Positions 45,314 through 53,637 are shown, counted from the stretch's first letter. The stretch is DNA of 64,000 bases from Pacificimonas sp036351775 (GCA_036351775.1 JAZBPX010000061.1:124001-188000); one strand, 5' to 3'. Numbers and translations: made by a program. Notes: generated by a model not told the origin, from the letters alone.

Positions 45314-46075
45314 ATGGCCGAGCCGCCGCCCTGGTCCAAGTATCTCGGAGAAATCCGCAGCGTGGCGGAGCTGGCGAAGTTCGCGATCTCCGACACCACG
45401 CCGGAACTGCCCGACGGCGACGGTCACCCGGTGATCGTCTATCCGGGATTCCTGGGGTCTGACATCAACACCTACATGCTTAGAAACCGGCTCCGCGCGC
45501 TGGGCTATGACGTGCATGGCTGGGAACAGGGTCAGAACCTGGGACTGCAGCGGAACGAGCTGTCGGAAGCGCGGTCGCAGCTGATCCGCGTCTGCCAGGA
45601 TGCGGGCCGCCCGGCGAGCCTATTCGGCTGGAGTCTTGGCGGCCTGATTGCCCGCGAGGTGGCGAAGCGCCGCCCGGACTGTGTGCGGCAAATTATAACC
45701 GCCGGGACCCCTTGCCGCGACCTGCGCGCGACGAACGCCTGGAAGACTTACGAGCGGGTGAACGACCACCCGGTTGACGATGTCCCGCTGGACACCGACT
45801 TCGACGAACTGCCGCCCGTGCCCGTTACCGCGATCATCAGCGGCGATGACGGGATTGTCGCGCGCAACTGCATGGATATCGGCTGCGGCACGCGCCATGA
45901 AAGCATTGAGATTACCGGCACCCATGTCGGCCTGGTCTGGTCTCATGCCGTCCTCGACATTCTCGCCGACCGGCTGGCCCAGCCCGAAGGGCGGTGGACA
46001 CCCTATGCCGCGCCGGGCATGGAAGAGAGAGACGCCGCAGGGGATGCCTCAAGGGACGACGCAAGCGGCACCTGA
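45314..46075 (+). CDS. Alpha/beta hydrolase fold protein
   Basis: 253 residues, starting 3 bp after galU. The oxyanion/early strand region VIVYPGFLGSDINTYMLRNR is followed by the nucleophile elbow FGWSLGGLIARE (GxSxG). The likely acid and base are Asp in IISGDDGIVA and His in ITGTHVGLVWSHAV. No signal peptide. It resembles cytosolic lipase/esterase-like proteins of sphingomonads; the substrate is unknown. The C-terminal ~25 residues are polar and overlap the next gene's start. Confidence 0.85.
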   Translation: MAEPPPWSKYLGEIRSVAELAKFAISDTTPELPDGDGHPVIVYPGFLGSDINTYMLRNRLRALGYDVHGWEQGQNLGLQRNELSEARSQLIRVCQDAGRPASLFGWSLGGLIAREVAKRRPDCVRQIITAGTPCRDLRATNAWKTYERVNDHPVDDVPLDTDFDELPPVPVTAIISGDDGIVARNCMDIGCGTRHESIEITGTHVGLVWSHAVLDILADRLAQPEGRWTPYAAPGMEERDAAGDASRDDASGT

Positions 46076-46799
46076 CGGAAGGCGGGGATCCATCCTTAGC
46101 GTTTACCTGAACGAGCGTCGGCAGACGGCGACGACTTTCGACCGCATGAAATCGGCCTATGTGTCCGCCGCGCACCGACTGGGTGAACGCGCGTCCGGAG
46201 AGCGTGTGATCGCGAAGGGGGAGGCGGCGGGACTGGACAGCGCGGCGCGCTTTACCGCGAGCCAGCTGGCCATTGTCGACCTGCCGCGCATGGTGAGGCT
46301 GGACGTGCCATGGTGGAACCGCCGCGCCGCGCTCGCCGTCGACCGGTTTCTGGCCGAACGGGAACAGCCAGCCGTTTTCGAGTTCGGATCGGGCAGCAGT
46401 ACGGTCTGGCTGGCGCGGCGCGCGGCGTCCGTCGTCAGCGTCGAGCCGCATGCCGAATGGGCGAACGCGCTCAGCGCCCCGCTTCGGCCCTACCCCCAAG
46501 CCGAGGTGCTGGTGCGGAGTGTTCATGCCGGCGGCGGTGCCTTTGCCGCGGCCATCGGCGAGCGGCCGGACAATTACGACCTGATCGTCATCGACGGCCG
46601 CGAACGGGCCGCCTGCCTCCACGCCGCCCTGCCGCACCTGAAACCCGGCGGCATCGTGCTGTTCGACGACAGCGGACGGCGGCGCTACCGAAGGGCGATC
46701 AGGGCAAGCGGGCTGGTCGAGCGGCGTTATTTCGGCGCGGCCTTTGCGAAGCCTTATCCGGACTTCACCTCGCTCCTGCAGGCACCGGTCAGCGGCTAA
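46044..46799 (+). CDS. Class I SAM-dependent methyltransferase-like protein
   Basis: 251 residues if started at the ATG at 46044, overlapping the hydrolase by 32 bp; the next in-frame ATG at 46146 is a shorter alternative. The SAM-binding motif I is VFEFGSGSSTVWLARRA, followed by VVSVEPHAEWA; motif IV is YDLIVIDGRER and then LKPGGIVLFDD. The N-terminal ~80 residues are not family-typical. The methyl acceptor is unknown. It is the last gene of the argH-to-46.8 kb run and is convergent with the glycosyltransferase at 46803. Confidence 0.78.
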   Translation: MPQGTTQAAPDGRRGSILSVYLNERRQTATTFDRMKSAYVSAAHRLGERASGERVIAKGEAAGLDSAARFTASQLAIVDLPRMVRLDVPWWNRRAALAVDRFLAEREQPAVFEFGSGSSTVWLARRAASVVSVEPHAEWANALSAPLRPYPQAEVLVRSVHAGGGAFAAAIGERPDNYDLIVIDGRERAACLHAALPHLKPGGIVLFDDSGRRRYRRAIRASGLVERRYFGAAFAKPYPDFTSLLQAPVSG

Positions 46800-46802
46800 G
46801 CG

Positions 46803-48278
46803 CTAACGGCGCGCCCAGATCTCGACGTCGCGTTCCCATTCCACGCTCCGTTCCGGCAGGACCGCGACGCGGCGATAGTCGGCGGCGAGCGCAGCCTCAA
46901 GCATTGCCGCCGTTTTCCGGTTCGGCGCGGACACGAGCGGTTCGGGCCGGGTGACGATGACAGCGGGCTGCGCGGCAAGCGCGGCGGCGGCGGCTTCGCC
47001 TGCGGGGCGGCCCAGCGCGAAGCGTTCGCGGGCAAAATTCAGATGCTCCGGGAACAGGTAGGGCGTAACGGTGCAGGCCCCGGTTTCGCGGTAGAGGCTG
47101 ATCGGGCCGTCATGCACCCAAAGGCAGCCGCCGTTCAGATGCGCGGAGACGGTCCGGGCGAGCGCAGCGGTCGTTACCCTCGCGCGGTCATGCGGGCCGG
47201 CGCTGGGCCAGCCGAAGATGAGGGTGGTGACCGCGATCAGAAAGGCCGCGTAGACGATCCGCGTCCGCTCCCTCGGTAGCACCCAGAAGGCGGCGACGAT
47301 CATCGGCGGGAACAGTGGCAGCGTGTAGTGCACGAAGAAGTTCGGCACGGCGACGAAACCGAGAAGCGCGCCGCCGAGCCAGAGCGTGACCAGCATCCGC
47401 GCCTTCCCGAACGCGGCGAAAGCGAGGGCTGGGATCAGCAGCGGCGAGATGAGCGCGAACATCTTTGCGGCCTGTGCCCAGCCAAGCGCCCCCTCCCCCG
47501 TCCGCTCGAAAATCGAAACGAACACGGCGTGAAGATAGGCGGGGCCTGCGCCCCAGGCGAAGGCGGCGGCGATGCCGAGGAGCGAGGACACCGCGCCGAT
47601 GGCGACCATGCTGGCAACAGTCTTCAAAAGGCCGATGGCGGGGACGCCGCGCCTCTGCATCAGCCAGAGGAAGCCGAAGGCGAGTCCCGCGCCCTCGAAG
47701 ACGGCAGTGGGCTTGATCGCGACGGCGAGGCCGCAGAGGAGCATGGCGAGGTGCTGTCCGGTGATGGGCCCGTCCCGCTCGCTCGCGCGGATCAGGAGCA
47801 CCGCCGCGCCGACGACCGGCAGGTTGTAGAAAACCGGCGACTGGCCGCCGCCGCCCATGAACACCTCGAGGCACAGGAGGTAGACGAGGCCCGCCGCGGC
47901 GGCGACCGGCCAGCCTGTGCGGCGCTTCACGATCAGCGCGACGAGGATCGCCGTGCCGCCCGCCGCTGCCATCGCCCCGATCTGGTAGGCGAGGAGGCCA
48001 TCGCCGAACAACGCGAACCCGGCGTAGAGGAGGAACAGGCCAATGGGCTTGCGGTCCCAGACGTCGATATAGGGGACCGCGCCCTGTGTTATCGCTTCGC
48101 CGAACAGGAGGTAGAACTGCTCGTCCATATGATAGTTGGGGTCGCCGAGGGCGGGCAGGCGCACTGCTAGAGTCAAGAGGACGAGCGCGATGATCGTGAC
48201 GGTCCGGGGCGCGAACAACGGAAGCGGTGTCGACGCGGCGGTGATGGTCATGTTCCCCGTCCGTCTGGGAGCGGACAT
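46803..48278 (-). CDS. Membrane glycosyltransferase, GT39/ArnT-like (GT-C fold)
   Basis: 491 residues with about 11-12 membrane segments and a ~110-residue C-terminal soluble part. The catalytic-type motif MDEQFYLLFGEAITQG near residue 51, followed by VPYIDVWDRKPIGLFLLYA, matches polyprenyl-phosphate-sugar-dependent GT-C enzymes. It starts 7 bp after the GT2-GtrA gene on the same strand, so the pair may act together: the upstream protein makes or flips a lipid-linked sugar, and this one transfers it in the periplasm. Acceptor unknown. Confidence 0.87.
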   Translation of the reverse strand: MSAPRRTGNMTITAASTPLPLFAPRTVTIIALVLLTLAVRLPALGDPNYHMDEQFYLLFGEAITQGAVPYIDVWDRKPIGLFLLYAGFALFGDGLLAYQIGAMAAAGGTAILVALIVKRRTGWPVAAAAGLVYLLCLEVFMGGGGQSPVFYNLPVVGAAVLLIRASERDGPITGQHLAMLLCGLAVAIKPTAVFEGAGLAFGFLWLMQRRGVPAIGLLKTVASMVAIGAVSSLLGIAAAFAWGAGPAYLHAVFVSIFERTGEGALGWAQAAKMFALISPLLIPALAFAAFGKARMLVTLWLGGALLGFVAVPNFFVHYTLPLFPPMIVAAFWVLPRERTRIVYAAFLIAVTTLIFGWPSAGPHDRARVTTAALARTVSAHLNGGCLWVHDGPISLYRETGACTVTPYLFPEHLNFARERFALGRPAGEAAAAALAAQPAVIVTRPEPLVSAPNRKTAAMLEAALAADYRRVAVLPERSVEWERDVEIWARR

Positions 48279-48285
48279 GTTCGCC

Positions 48286-49416
48286 CTAGCGCTTCGTCCA
48301 GGTCAGCCAGCTCGTAACGGCGTAGTTCCAGATGGCGCCCACTGCTGCGCCCGCCGCGCCGGCCAGCCACCACTGGCCGCCCTGTGTGCCGAACACGAAA
48401 TCGGCAACCCCGACATTCGCCGCCGCGCCCGCCGAGCAGACGAGGCCGAAGCTGAGAAGGCCCTTCCACCAGCCAAGGCCCGTCAGGCGGCGGTCGCGGT
48501 AGGTGAGCGCGTTGTTAAGCGCATAGTTGAACGTCATCGCCGTCATGACCGCAACGGTCTGCGCCAGCATGAAGCCGATGCCCGCGGCGTTGTGGGCAAG
48601 GCCAAGAACGGACAGGTGGACGACCAGGCCGAGCGCGCCGATCGCGCCGAACATCAGGAACTTCACCGGCACGATCCTGCCGACGAGCTTGTCGAGCAGA
48701 AGCTCGAAATATTCGAGCGCCACGGCGCTATCGAGCTTCGATTCGCCCGCAACGCGCGTACGGAATTCGTAAGGGACTTCCTTCAACGTCAGGCGGCGCG
48801 GGTGCGAAGCGACGAGATCGAGCAGGATCTTGTAGCCCACCGAGGAGAGGTTGCCCGCCGCCTCGATCACGACCGACCGCTTCAGCGCGAAGAAGCCCGA
48901 CATCGGATCGGACAGCGGCGTCTTCATGACCGGCGCGGCAAGCGCGGTGGCGAACTGGCTGATGCGGACGCGGCTCTTCGCCCACTCGCCCATGCCGCCG
49001 CCATCAGCATAACGTGTCCCGACGGCGAGCTCGAAATCATCCTCCGCAACCGCGCGGTAGAGAGCTGGTAGCGCGCCCTCGTCATGCTGCATATCGCCGT
49101 CGATCACCGCGACGACCGGCGCAACCGTGGACAGGAACCCCTCGACGACGGCGGAAGACAGACCGCGGCGCCCGACGCGGCGGATCAGGCGGACGCGGCG
49201 GTCGCTGTGCGCGATCTCTTCGATCACGTCGGGCGTGCCGTCCTGCGAATTGTCGTCAACAAAGATCGCCTCGAACTCGATCCCGGCGAGCGCGATTGAG
49301 AGCTTCTCGAGGAGCGGCCGGACATTGTCGCGCTCGTTCAGAACCGGAATGATCACGGCCAGCGCCAGCGGCGTCGTTTCGACGTGAAGAAACTTCTCGA
49401 GCGCAACCTGCTGCAT
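48286..49416 (-). CDS. GT2 glycosyltransferase fused to GtrA-like domain
   Basis: 376 residues from MQQVALEKFLHVE, with AAGGGGA upstream. Residues ~20-235 are a family 2 glycosyltransferase of the dolichol-phosphate mannose synthase type: VIIPVLNERDNV, FVDDNSQDGT, RRGLSSAVVEGF, VIDGDMQHDEG. Residues ~250-376 hold four membrane segments of the GtrA family (FLMFGAIGALGLVVHLSVL, TFNYALNNALTYRDRR). The fusion is typical of enzymes that load a sugar on undecaprenyl phosphate and help translocate it. It is upstream of the GT39-like gene. The 357-bp gap beyond it holds a large palindromic element. Confidence 0.92.
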   Translation of the reverse strand: MQQVALEKFLHVETTPLALAVIIPVLNERDNVRPLLEKLSIALAGIEFEAIFVDDNSQDGTPDVIEEIAHSDRRVRLIRRVGRRGLSSAVVEGFLSTVAPVVAVIDGDMQHDEGALPALYRAVAEDDFELAVGTRYADGGGMGEWAKSRVRISQFATALAAPVMKTPLSDPMSGFFALKRSVVIEAAGNLSSVGYKILLDLVASHPRRLTLKEVPYEFRTRVAGESKLDSAVALEYFELLLDKLVGRIVPVKFLMFGAIGALGLVVHLSVLGLAHNAAGIGFMLAQTVAVMTAMTFNYALNNALTYRDRRLTGLGWWKGLLSFGLVCSAGAAANVGVADFVFGTQGGQWWLAGAAGAAVGAIWNYAVTSWLTWTKR

Positions 49417-49542
49417 ATCCGGTCCCCTTCGGCCCCTCGCGGGCATTCGTGATCGGAACCGGTGGTAAAGAAGGGCGGTAAACGAACCGTTGCCACGGCA
49501 GAGTATTTGTTGGGGAGTGGGGAGAGAGAGAAAGATTCTTTG

Positions 49543-49709
49543 TTTGCGGTCACCATGCGGTGACCTTTCTGATTTGCGTCTCCCTACCGGGAGCCGCCCG
49601 TTCCGCCCCGCTCCCCCTGCCCTAACCACCCCTGAGGATACCATGTGGGGTGGTTAGGGCAGGGGGAGCGGGGCGGAACGGCCCAGGTCACCGGATCGGT
49701 GACCGCAGA
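49543..49709. repeat. MITE-like nested palindrome, 35-bp perfect arms
   Basis: The central arms 49598-49632 and 49647-49681 are exact reverse complements (35 bp) around a 14-nt loop. Outside them, GCGGTCACC-ATGC-GGTGACC on the left (49548-49565) and GGTCACC-GGATC-GGTGACCGC on the right (49686-49704) are smaller hairpins that are inverted copies of each other. The left side has about 30 extra bases shared with 28816-28875. No coding potential. It fills most of the gap 49417-49773 between the GT2 gene and the first Flp pilin. Confidence 0.88.
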
Positions 49710-49710
49710 C

Positions 49711-49740
49711 AAAAAAGAGGCGCCGGATTTCTCCGACGCC
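49711..49740 (-). terminator. Intrinsic terminator of the first Flp pilin gene
   Basis: On the minus strand: GGCGTCGGA, loop GAAA, TCCGGCGCC, then TCTTTTTT. The 9-bp stem has one G-T wobble. It lies 34 bp beyond the pilin stop codon and directly abuts the MITE-like palindrome. Confidence 0.85.
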
Positions 49741-49773
49741 CCCTTCTTGTGTCAGCCTGAACTGCCGCGGCGT

Positions 49774-49950
49774 CTAGTTGGACGTCGCGTTGTTCATGGC
49801 GTCCGACGCTTCGGTGAACGTGTTGCTGATGGAATCGCCAAGCGCGCTCATGGCGGCCATGGCGGCAACAGCGATGAGAGCAGCGATCAGGCCATATTCA
49901 ATGGCGGTGGCACCCTCTTCATCACGGCGGAAGTTACGAATGAAAGACAT
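49774..49950 (-). CDS. Flp family type IVb pilin
   Basis: 58 residues: MSFIRNFRRDEEGATAIEYG followed by LIAALIAVAAMAAMSALG and a short polar tail ending NNATSN. The Flp signature is complete: a basic leader, prepilin-peptidase site after the Gly in EEGATAIEYG-type context (cleavage usually Gly before ATAIEYG), Glu5-Tyr6 and a hydrophobic helix. AGGAG lies six bases before the ATG. Flp pilins form adhesive Tad pili, but no cpa/tad assembly genes are in this window. It has its own leader and terminator, separate from the second pilin gene. Confidence 0.92.
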   Translation of the reverse strand: MSFIRNFRRDEEGATAIEYGLIAALIAVAAMAAMSALGDSISNTFTEASDAMNNATSN

Positions 49951-49991
49951 GTTATTCTCCTGACTTCTGGTAGTACGTACTCGTTCGATCC

Positions 49992-50026
49992 AGTTGCCTC
50001 ACCCGGTCCTCACTGGGTCAGCAACT
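49992..50026 (-). promoter_or_regulatory. Stem-loop in the 5' leader of the first pilin gene
   Basis: AGTTGC (49992-49997) pairs with GCAACT (50021-50026), and inside it ACCC pairs with GGGT, about 42 bp upstream of the pilin ATG on the minus strand. There is no T-run, so it is more likely an mRNA stabiliser or protein site than a terminator. Confidence 0.4.
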
Positions 50027-50110
50027 TGGGTTGTAGGGTGCACGTCTTGAGAAGGTCTTAATCCGCTCGGTTATTTTTTCCTTCATGGTGCAGATTATTG
50101 TTCTGAAACG

Positions 50111-50141
50111 AAAAAGGGCGCCGCGAATAGTGCGCGCGCCC
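50111..50141 (-). terminator. Intrinsic terminator of the second Flp pilin gene
   Basis: On the minus strand GGGCGCGCG pairs with CGCGGCGCCC (one bulged G) around a 7-nt loop, followed by TTTTT. It lies 26 bp after the second pilin's stop codon and separates the two pilin transcripts. Confidence 0.75.
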
Positions 50142-50167
50142 CTCATGCGAACCGATGCCGGCGCCGG

Positions 50168-50344
50168 TCAGCCCATTGCGTTCGTCGCCTCGTTCCGGAC
50201 CTCGCCCCACATCTCACCAAGGCCCTGGCCGAACGCCTCGAACGCGCCGAGCGCCGCCAGGCACAGGAGCGCGGCCAAGAGGCCGTACTCTACGGCGGTC
50301 GCGGCTTCATCGTCGCTGATCAGGGTGTTCAGAAGGATTTTCAC
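50168..50344 (-). CDS. Second Flp-like pilin (GTG start)
   Basis: 58 residues from GTG: KILLNTLISDDEAATAVEYG, then LLAALLCLAALGAF and an acidic tail EMWGEVRNEATNAMG. The Flp core (ATAVEYGLLAALL) is clear, but the residue before the usual cleavage point is Ala (DDEAATA) instead of Gly, and a Cys lies in the helix. It may be a minor pilin or pseudopilin. It shares little sequence with the other pilin beyond the core. Upstream on the minus strand lies GTTAACCCT, resembling a CtrA half-site. Confidence 0.85.
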   Translation of the reverse strand: MKILLNTLISDDEAATAVEYGLLAALLCLAALGAFEAFGQGLGEMWGEVRNEATNAMG

Positions 50345-50463
50345 GGGCGGACCCCTAGATATGCAGCTTGCTCGTTGGCGTCCGTCCCTTGATACGCCGG
50401 GCAGGGTTAACAAAGCGCTCCAATCCACATTCTTCATCGCGTTAAGGAAGGGCGGACCTGATT

Positions 50464-50862
50464 TTGCAGACGAAACTCGTTTCGGCGGCGGCCCTGATCG
50501 ACCGCGACGGCCGCGTCCTGCTCGCCGAGCGCCCGGCCGGAAAGCACCTTGCGGGCACCTGGGAGTTTCCCGGCGGCAAGGTGGAGGCGGGCGAACGCCC
50601 GGAGACCGCGCTGATCCGCGAGCTGGAGGAGGAGCTGGGCATCGAGACACGCGAAAGCTGCCTGTCGCCCATCGCCTTCGCCAGACATGATTACGAGGAT
50701 TTTCACCTGGTCCTCCTCGTCTTCGCCTGCCGCAAATGGAGCGGTCAGCCGCGCGGGCGGGAGGGACAGGCGCTGCGCTGGGCGTGGCCGCACGAGATGT
50801 TCGCGCTTAACATGCCGCCCGCCGACAGGCCGCTGATCGGCCTGCTCGACGCGCTGATCTAG
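50464..50862 (+). CDS. mutT: MutT-type Nudix hydrolase (8-oxo-dGTPase)
   Basis: 132 residues from a TTG start; AAGGAAGG lies about 10 bases upstream and no ATG precedes the conserved domain. The Nudix box is complete: GGKVEAGERPETALIRELEE followed by ELGI. The N-terminus VSAAALIDRDGRVLLAERPAG and the length match MutT, which removes 8-oxo-dGTP from the nucleotide pool. Its stop codon and that of the convergent methyltransferase share the palindrome CTAG. Confidence 0.92.
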   Translation: MQTKLVSAAALIDRDGRVLLAERPAGKHLAGTWEFPGGKVEAGERPETALIRELEEELGIETRESCLSPIAFARHDYEDFHLVLLVFACRKWSGQPRGREGQALRWAWPHEMFALNMPPADRPLIGLLDALI

Positions 50863-51686
50863 GCGGGCCCCTCTTCAGCGGGTTTACCCGGTGCGGTCCC
50901 GGTCAGGGTCAGCACTTCGACAGGCACCGGCATCCGGCCCTCCTCAGCAAGCGGCTGGAGCTGCGCCAGCCAGCCGGACAGCCCGGCGCGGCTGACCGGC
51001 GCCCTCGACCGCGCCGACAGGTAATTGCTCTCCCCCATCCCGCGCACGTCGCGAAGCATGCGCAGCGGGTCGCGGTAGCCAATGTCGTAGCGGTAGATGT
51101 CGACCACGGGTTCGGAAAAGCCCGCCCGCTGCATCAGGCCCGGCGCCTCTGCCGGATCGACCATGGGCAAGGTGCGCGGCACCGCGCCGCCCGTCCGTTC
51201 GATATCGGCGGTCAACAGCGCCTGCCGGATTTCGCCAGCCGTCTGGCCGCCGATGATGGCCGCGATGAAAATGCCGCCGGGCGTAAGCGCGCGCCGCGCC
51301 TGTACCAGCGCGCCGGGCAGGTCGTTGACGCCGTGCAGGCTGAGGGCGGACACGATCAGGTCGAAGCTGGCGTCCGCGAAGGGCAGCCGGTCCTCATCGC
51401 AGACCACGCCGCTCACCTGCCGCGCAAAGCCTTCGCCCGCATCGGCGGCGATTACCTCGACCGCGCCGATCATCTGCCCCAGCCGCCCGTCATGCGCGCC
51501 GAGGTCGAGGCAGCGCGCCCAGTCGCGCTCGAACGCGGCGGCGCGGTCGGCGATATCCTCGGCCACGGTCTGCTTCAGGAAAGCGAACTCGTCATAGGCC
51601 GCCGCTGCACGGTCGCGCGCGCGTCGGCGCTGCTGCCGGTCGAAGGGTTCGAAGCGATGGTCGGCGTCTGGGGAGGGTTCGGGCAC
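50859..51686 (-). CDS. SAM-dependent methyltransferase, NDUFAF5-like
   Basis: 275 residues from a GTG start. The N-terminus EPFDRQQRRRARDRAAAAYD and then CLDLGAHDGRLGQM (SAM motif I), LPFADASFDLIVSALSLHGV and ALTPGGIFIAAI match the NDUFAF5/C20orf7 group of Alphaproteobacteria and mitochondria. In mitochondria that protein hydroxylates an arginine of complex I subunit NDUFS7; the bacterial role is inferred. It is divergent from comF with a 45-bp gap. A longer open frame upstream runs through comF and is not credible. Confidence 0.85.
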   Translation of the reverse strand: MPEPSPDADHRFEPFDRQQRRRARDRAAAAYDEFAFLKQTVAEDIADRAAAFERDWARCLDLGAHDGRLGQMIGAVEVIAADAGEGFARQVSGVVCDEDRLPFADASFDLIVSALSLHGVNDLPGALVQARRALTPGGIFIAAIIGGQTAGEIRQALLTADIERTGGAVPRTLPMVDPAEAPGLMQRAGFSEPVVDIYRYDIGYRDPLRMLRDVRGMGESNYLSARSRAPVSRAGLSGWLAQLQPLAEEGRMPVPVEVLTLTGTAPGKPAEEGPA

Positions 51687-51731
51687 GCCGCGCCTATAGA
51701 GATTGCCGCCCGCGCGCGTAAGAGTGGGCGC

Positions 51732-52481
51732 ATGAGGGGAAACGGCACACTGGACCGAGTCGGGGGCATCGCAGCGACCGCGGGCCGCAGCGCTCTCGAC
51801 CTTCTCTTGCCGCCGCGCTGCCCGGCCTGCCGCGAGATCGTCGATGCCGACGGCCGGTTCTGCGAACGCTGTTTCCCGGAGCTCGGCTTCATCACGGCGC
51901 CGCAATGCGCCTGCTGCGGCCTGCCATTCGATATCGATGCCGGGCCGGATGCGCTGTGCGCGGACTGTGCGGGAACCGAGCGGCCCTACACCTCTGCCCG
52001 CGCCGCGTTCCGCTATGAGGGCGCGGCCGTGCCTGTGCTCCTAGGCTTCAAACATGGCGGGCGGGTGCACCTCGCGAGCGTCATGGCGGCGCAGATGCTG
52101 CGCCTGTTCGCAGCGGCGGCGGTCGATATCATCGTCCCCGTCCCGCTCGATCGCACGCGCCTGCGCACCCGCGGCTACAACCAGGCCGGGCTGATCGCCC
52201 GCGCGCTCGGCAAGCGCACCGGGCTGCCGGTCGCCGTCGACGGCCTGAAACGGGTGAAGCCAACCAAATCGACCGCCGGTCTCAGCCGCGCGGGCCGGTT
52301 CCGCGCCGCGCAGGGTGCCTTCGCCGGCCAACGCAACCGAGTCGGCAATCGCCGCGTTCTTCTTGTCGATGACGTAATGACCACGGGTGCGACCGTCGAA
52401 TCCGCCGCCCGCGCGCTTCGGCGCAGCGGCAGGGCAGCCGATGTTCGGGTCGTGACATTTGCCCGCGCGCTATCCACCTGA
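51732..52481 (+). CDS. ComF family phosphoribosyltransferase-like protein
   Basis: 249 residues. The N-terminal zinc region has four Cys pairs (PRCPAC, FCERC, CACCG, LCADC). A phosphoribosyltransferase domain follows, with IIVPVPLDRTRLRTRGYNQA and the PRPP-binding motif RVLLVDDVMTTGATVES. ComF proteins are involved in DNA uptake in competent bacteria, but many homologues have no shown role. The order ComF-Grx-nitrilase-DUF1178 is conserved in alphaproteobacteria. Confidence 0.92.
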   Translation: MRGNGTLDRVGGIAATAGRSALDLLLPPRCPACREIVDADGRFCERCFPELGFITAPQCACCGLPFDIDAGPDALCADCAGTERPYTSARAAFRYEGAAVPVLLGFKHGGRVHLASVMAAQMLRLFAAAAVDIIVPVPLDRTRLRTRGYNQAGLIARALGKRTGLPVAVDGLKRVKPTKSTAGLSRAGRFRAAQGAFAGQRNRVGNRRVLLVDDVMTTGATVESAARALRRSGRAADVRVVTFARALST

Positions 52482-52514
52482 GGACGAGCGGCGCTTTTTT
52501 CGAAAGGACCGGCC

Positions 52515-52790
52515 ATGGCCAAGATCGATGTTTATACAAAATTCCTGTGCCCCTATTGCTCACGGGCGAAAGCTTTGCTGTCGCGAAAGGGCGTGGACTT
52601 CAACGAGATCGACATCTCGATGGGCGGCGAGAAGCGGCAGGAAATGCTGCAGCGTGCCAATGGCCGCTCGACCGTGCCGCAGGTCTTCATCGGCGGCACG
52701 CATGTCGGCGGCTCCGATGAGCTCGCCGCGATGGAACAGGCCGGCAAGCTCGATGCGCTGCTGACCGAGGAAGGCATTGGCGCCGCATGA
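52515..52790 (+). CDS. grxC: Glutaredoxin 3
   Basis: 91 residues with the dithiol active site in VYTKFLCPYCSRAKALL, and the glutathione-binding blocks STVPQVFIGGTHVGGSDEL. It reduces protein disulfides and ribonucleotide reductase using glutathione. AAAGGA upstream of the ATG. It lies 33 bp after comF and 10 bp before the nitrilase-family gene. Confidence 0.96.
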   Translation: MAKIDVYTKFLCPYCSRAKALLSRKGVDFNEIDISMGGEKRQEMLQRANGRSTVPQVFIGGTHVGGSDELAAMEQAGKLDALLTEEGIGAA

Positions 52791-52800
52791 CGGACGCCCG

Positions 52801-53637
52801 ATGACCCGCCCGCTCCGCCTCGGGCTGATGCAGATGAACAGCGGCATCGACCCGCTGGCAAATGCCGAAGCGCTGGAGAGCGGCATAGCCGCGCTCGCCG
52901 CCGAGCGGGCACAGATCGTCTTCACACCGGAAATGAGCGGGTGCCTCGACAAGAGCCGCGAACGGCTGATGCAGTCGGTCCGGACCGAGGCGAACGACCC
53001 CGTCCTCGCCCGCGTTCGCGCCGCTGCGGAGCGACACGGCGTCTGGGTACAGCTCGGCTCGCTCGCCCTCCGCGCGGTCGGCAGCGACGAGGACAAGCTG
53101 GTCAACCGCGGCTTCCTGATCGCCCCGGATGGCAGCATCGCGGCGCGCTATGACAAAATTCACCTGTTCGACGTCGATCTGGGCGGCGGCGAACGCTACG
53201 GCGAATCGAAGGTGTATCAGCCCGGTACGAAGCCTGTTCTGGCAGAGGCGGCGGGCGCCGCGCTCGGCCTCTCAATCTGCTACGACATCCGCTTTCCGCG
53301 CCTGTACGACGTGCTGTCGGCAGGCGGCGCGGAGATTATCGCCATTCCCGCCGCCTTCACGGTTCCGACCGGCAAGGCGCACTGGCACCTGCTCCAGCGC
53401 GCGCGCGCCGTCGAAAGCCAGTGCTTCACCGTCGCCGCCGCTCAGGTCGGGGAGCATGAGGACGGGCGCGCGACCTATGGCCATTCGCTCGTCGTCGATC
53501 CGTGGGGCGAGGTGCTGCTCGATATGGGCGGCGATGCGCCGGGCACCGCCACCTGCGAGATCGACCTTTCGCGCATCGCGGAGGTCCGCCGCGGCCTTCC
53601 CTCCCACGCGCACCGTACCCATATCCCGCCGCTATGA
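52801..53637 (+). CDS. Carbon-nitrogen hydrolase (Nit1/Nit2-like)
   Basis: 278 residues. The Glu-Lys-Cys triad of the nitrilase superfamily is visible: Glu in FTPEMSG, Lys in RYDKIHLFDVD, Cys in LSICYDIRFPRLY. The loop FTVPTGKAHWHLLQRARAVE and GHSLVVDPWGEV match the Nit/omega-amidase branch, which repairs deaminated glutathione or hydrolyses alpha-ketoglutaramate. Placement next to glutaredoxin fits the glutathione-repair idea, though this is inference. ATGA overlap with the next gene. Confidence 0.92.
   Translation: MTRPLRLGLMQMNSGIDPLANAEALESGIAALAAERAQIVFTPEMSGCLDKSRERLMQSVRTEANDPVLARVRAAAERHGVWVQLGSLALRAVGSDEDKLVNRGFLIAPDGSIAARYDKIHLFDVDLGGGERYGESKVYQPGTKPVLAEAAGAALGLSICYDIRFPRLYDVLSAGGAEIIAIPAAFTVPTGKAHWHLLQRARAVESQCFTVAAAQVGEHEDGRATYGHSLVVDPWGEVLLDMGGDAPGTATCEIDLSRIAEVRRGLPSHAHRTHIPPL

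Noticed and set aside
50859..51905. Long start for the NDUFAF5-like methyltransferase
   Set aside because: The extra 73 codons run antisense through the comF start and have no conservation pattern; the GTG at 51686 is preferred.
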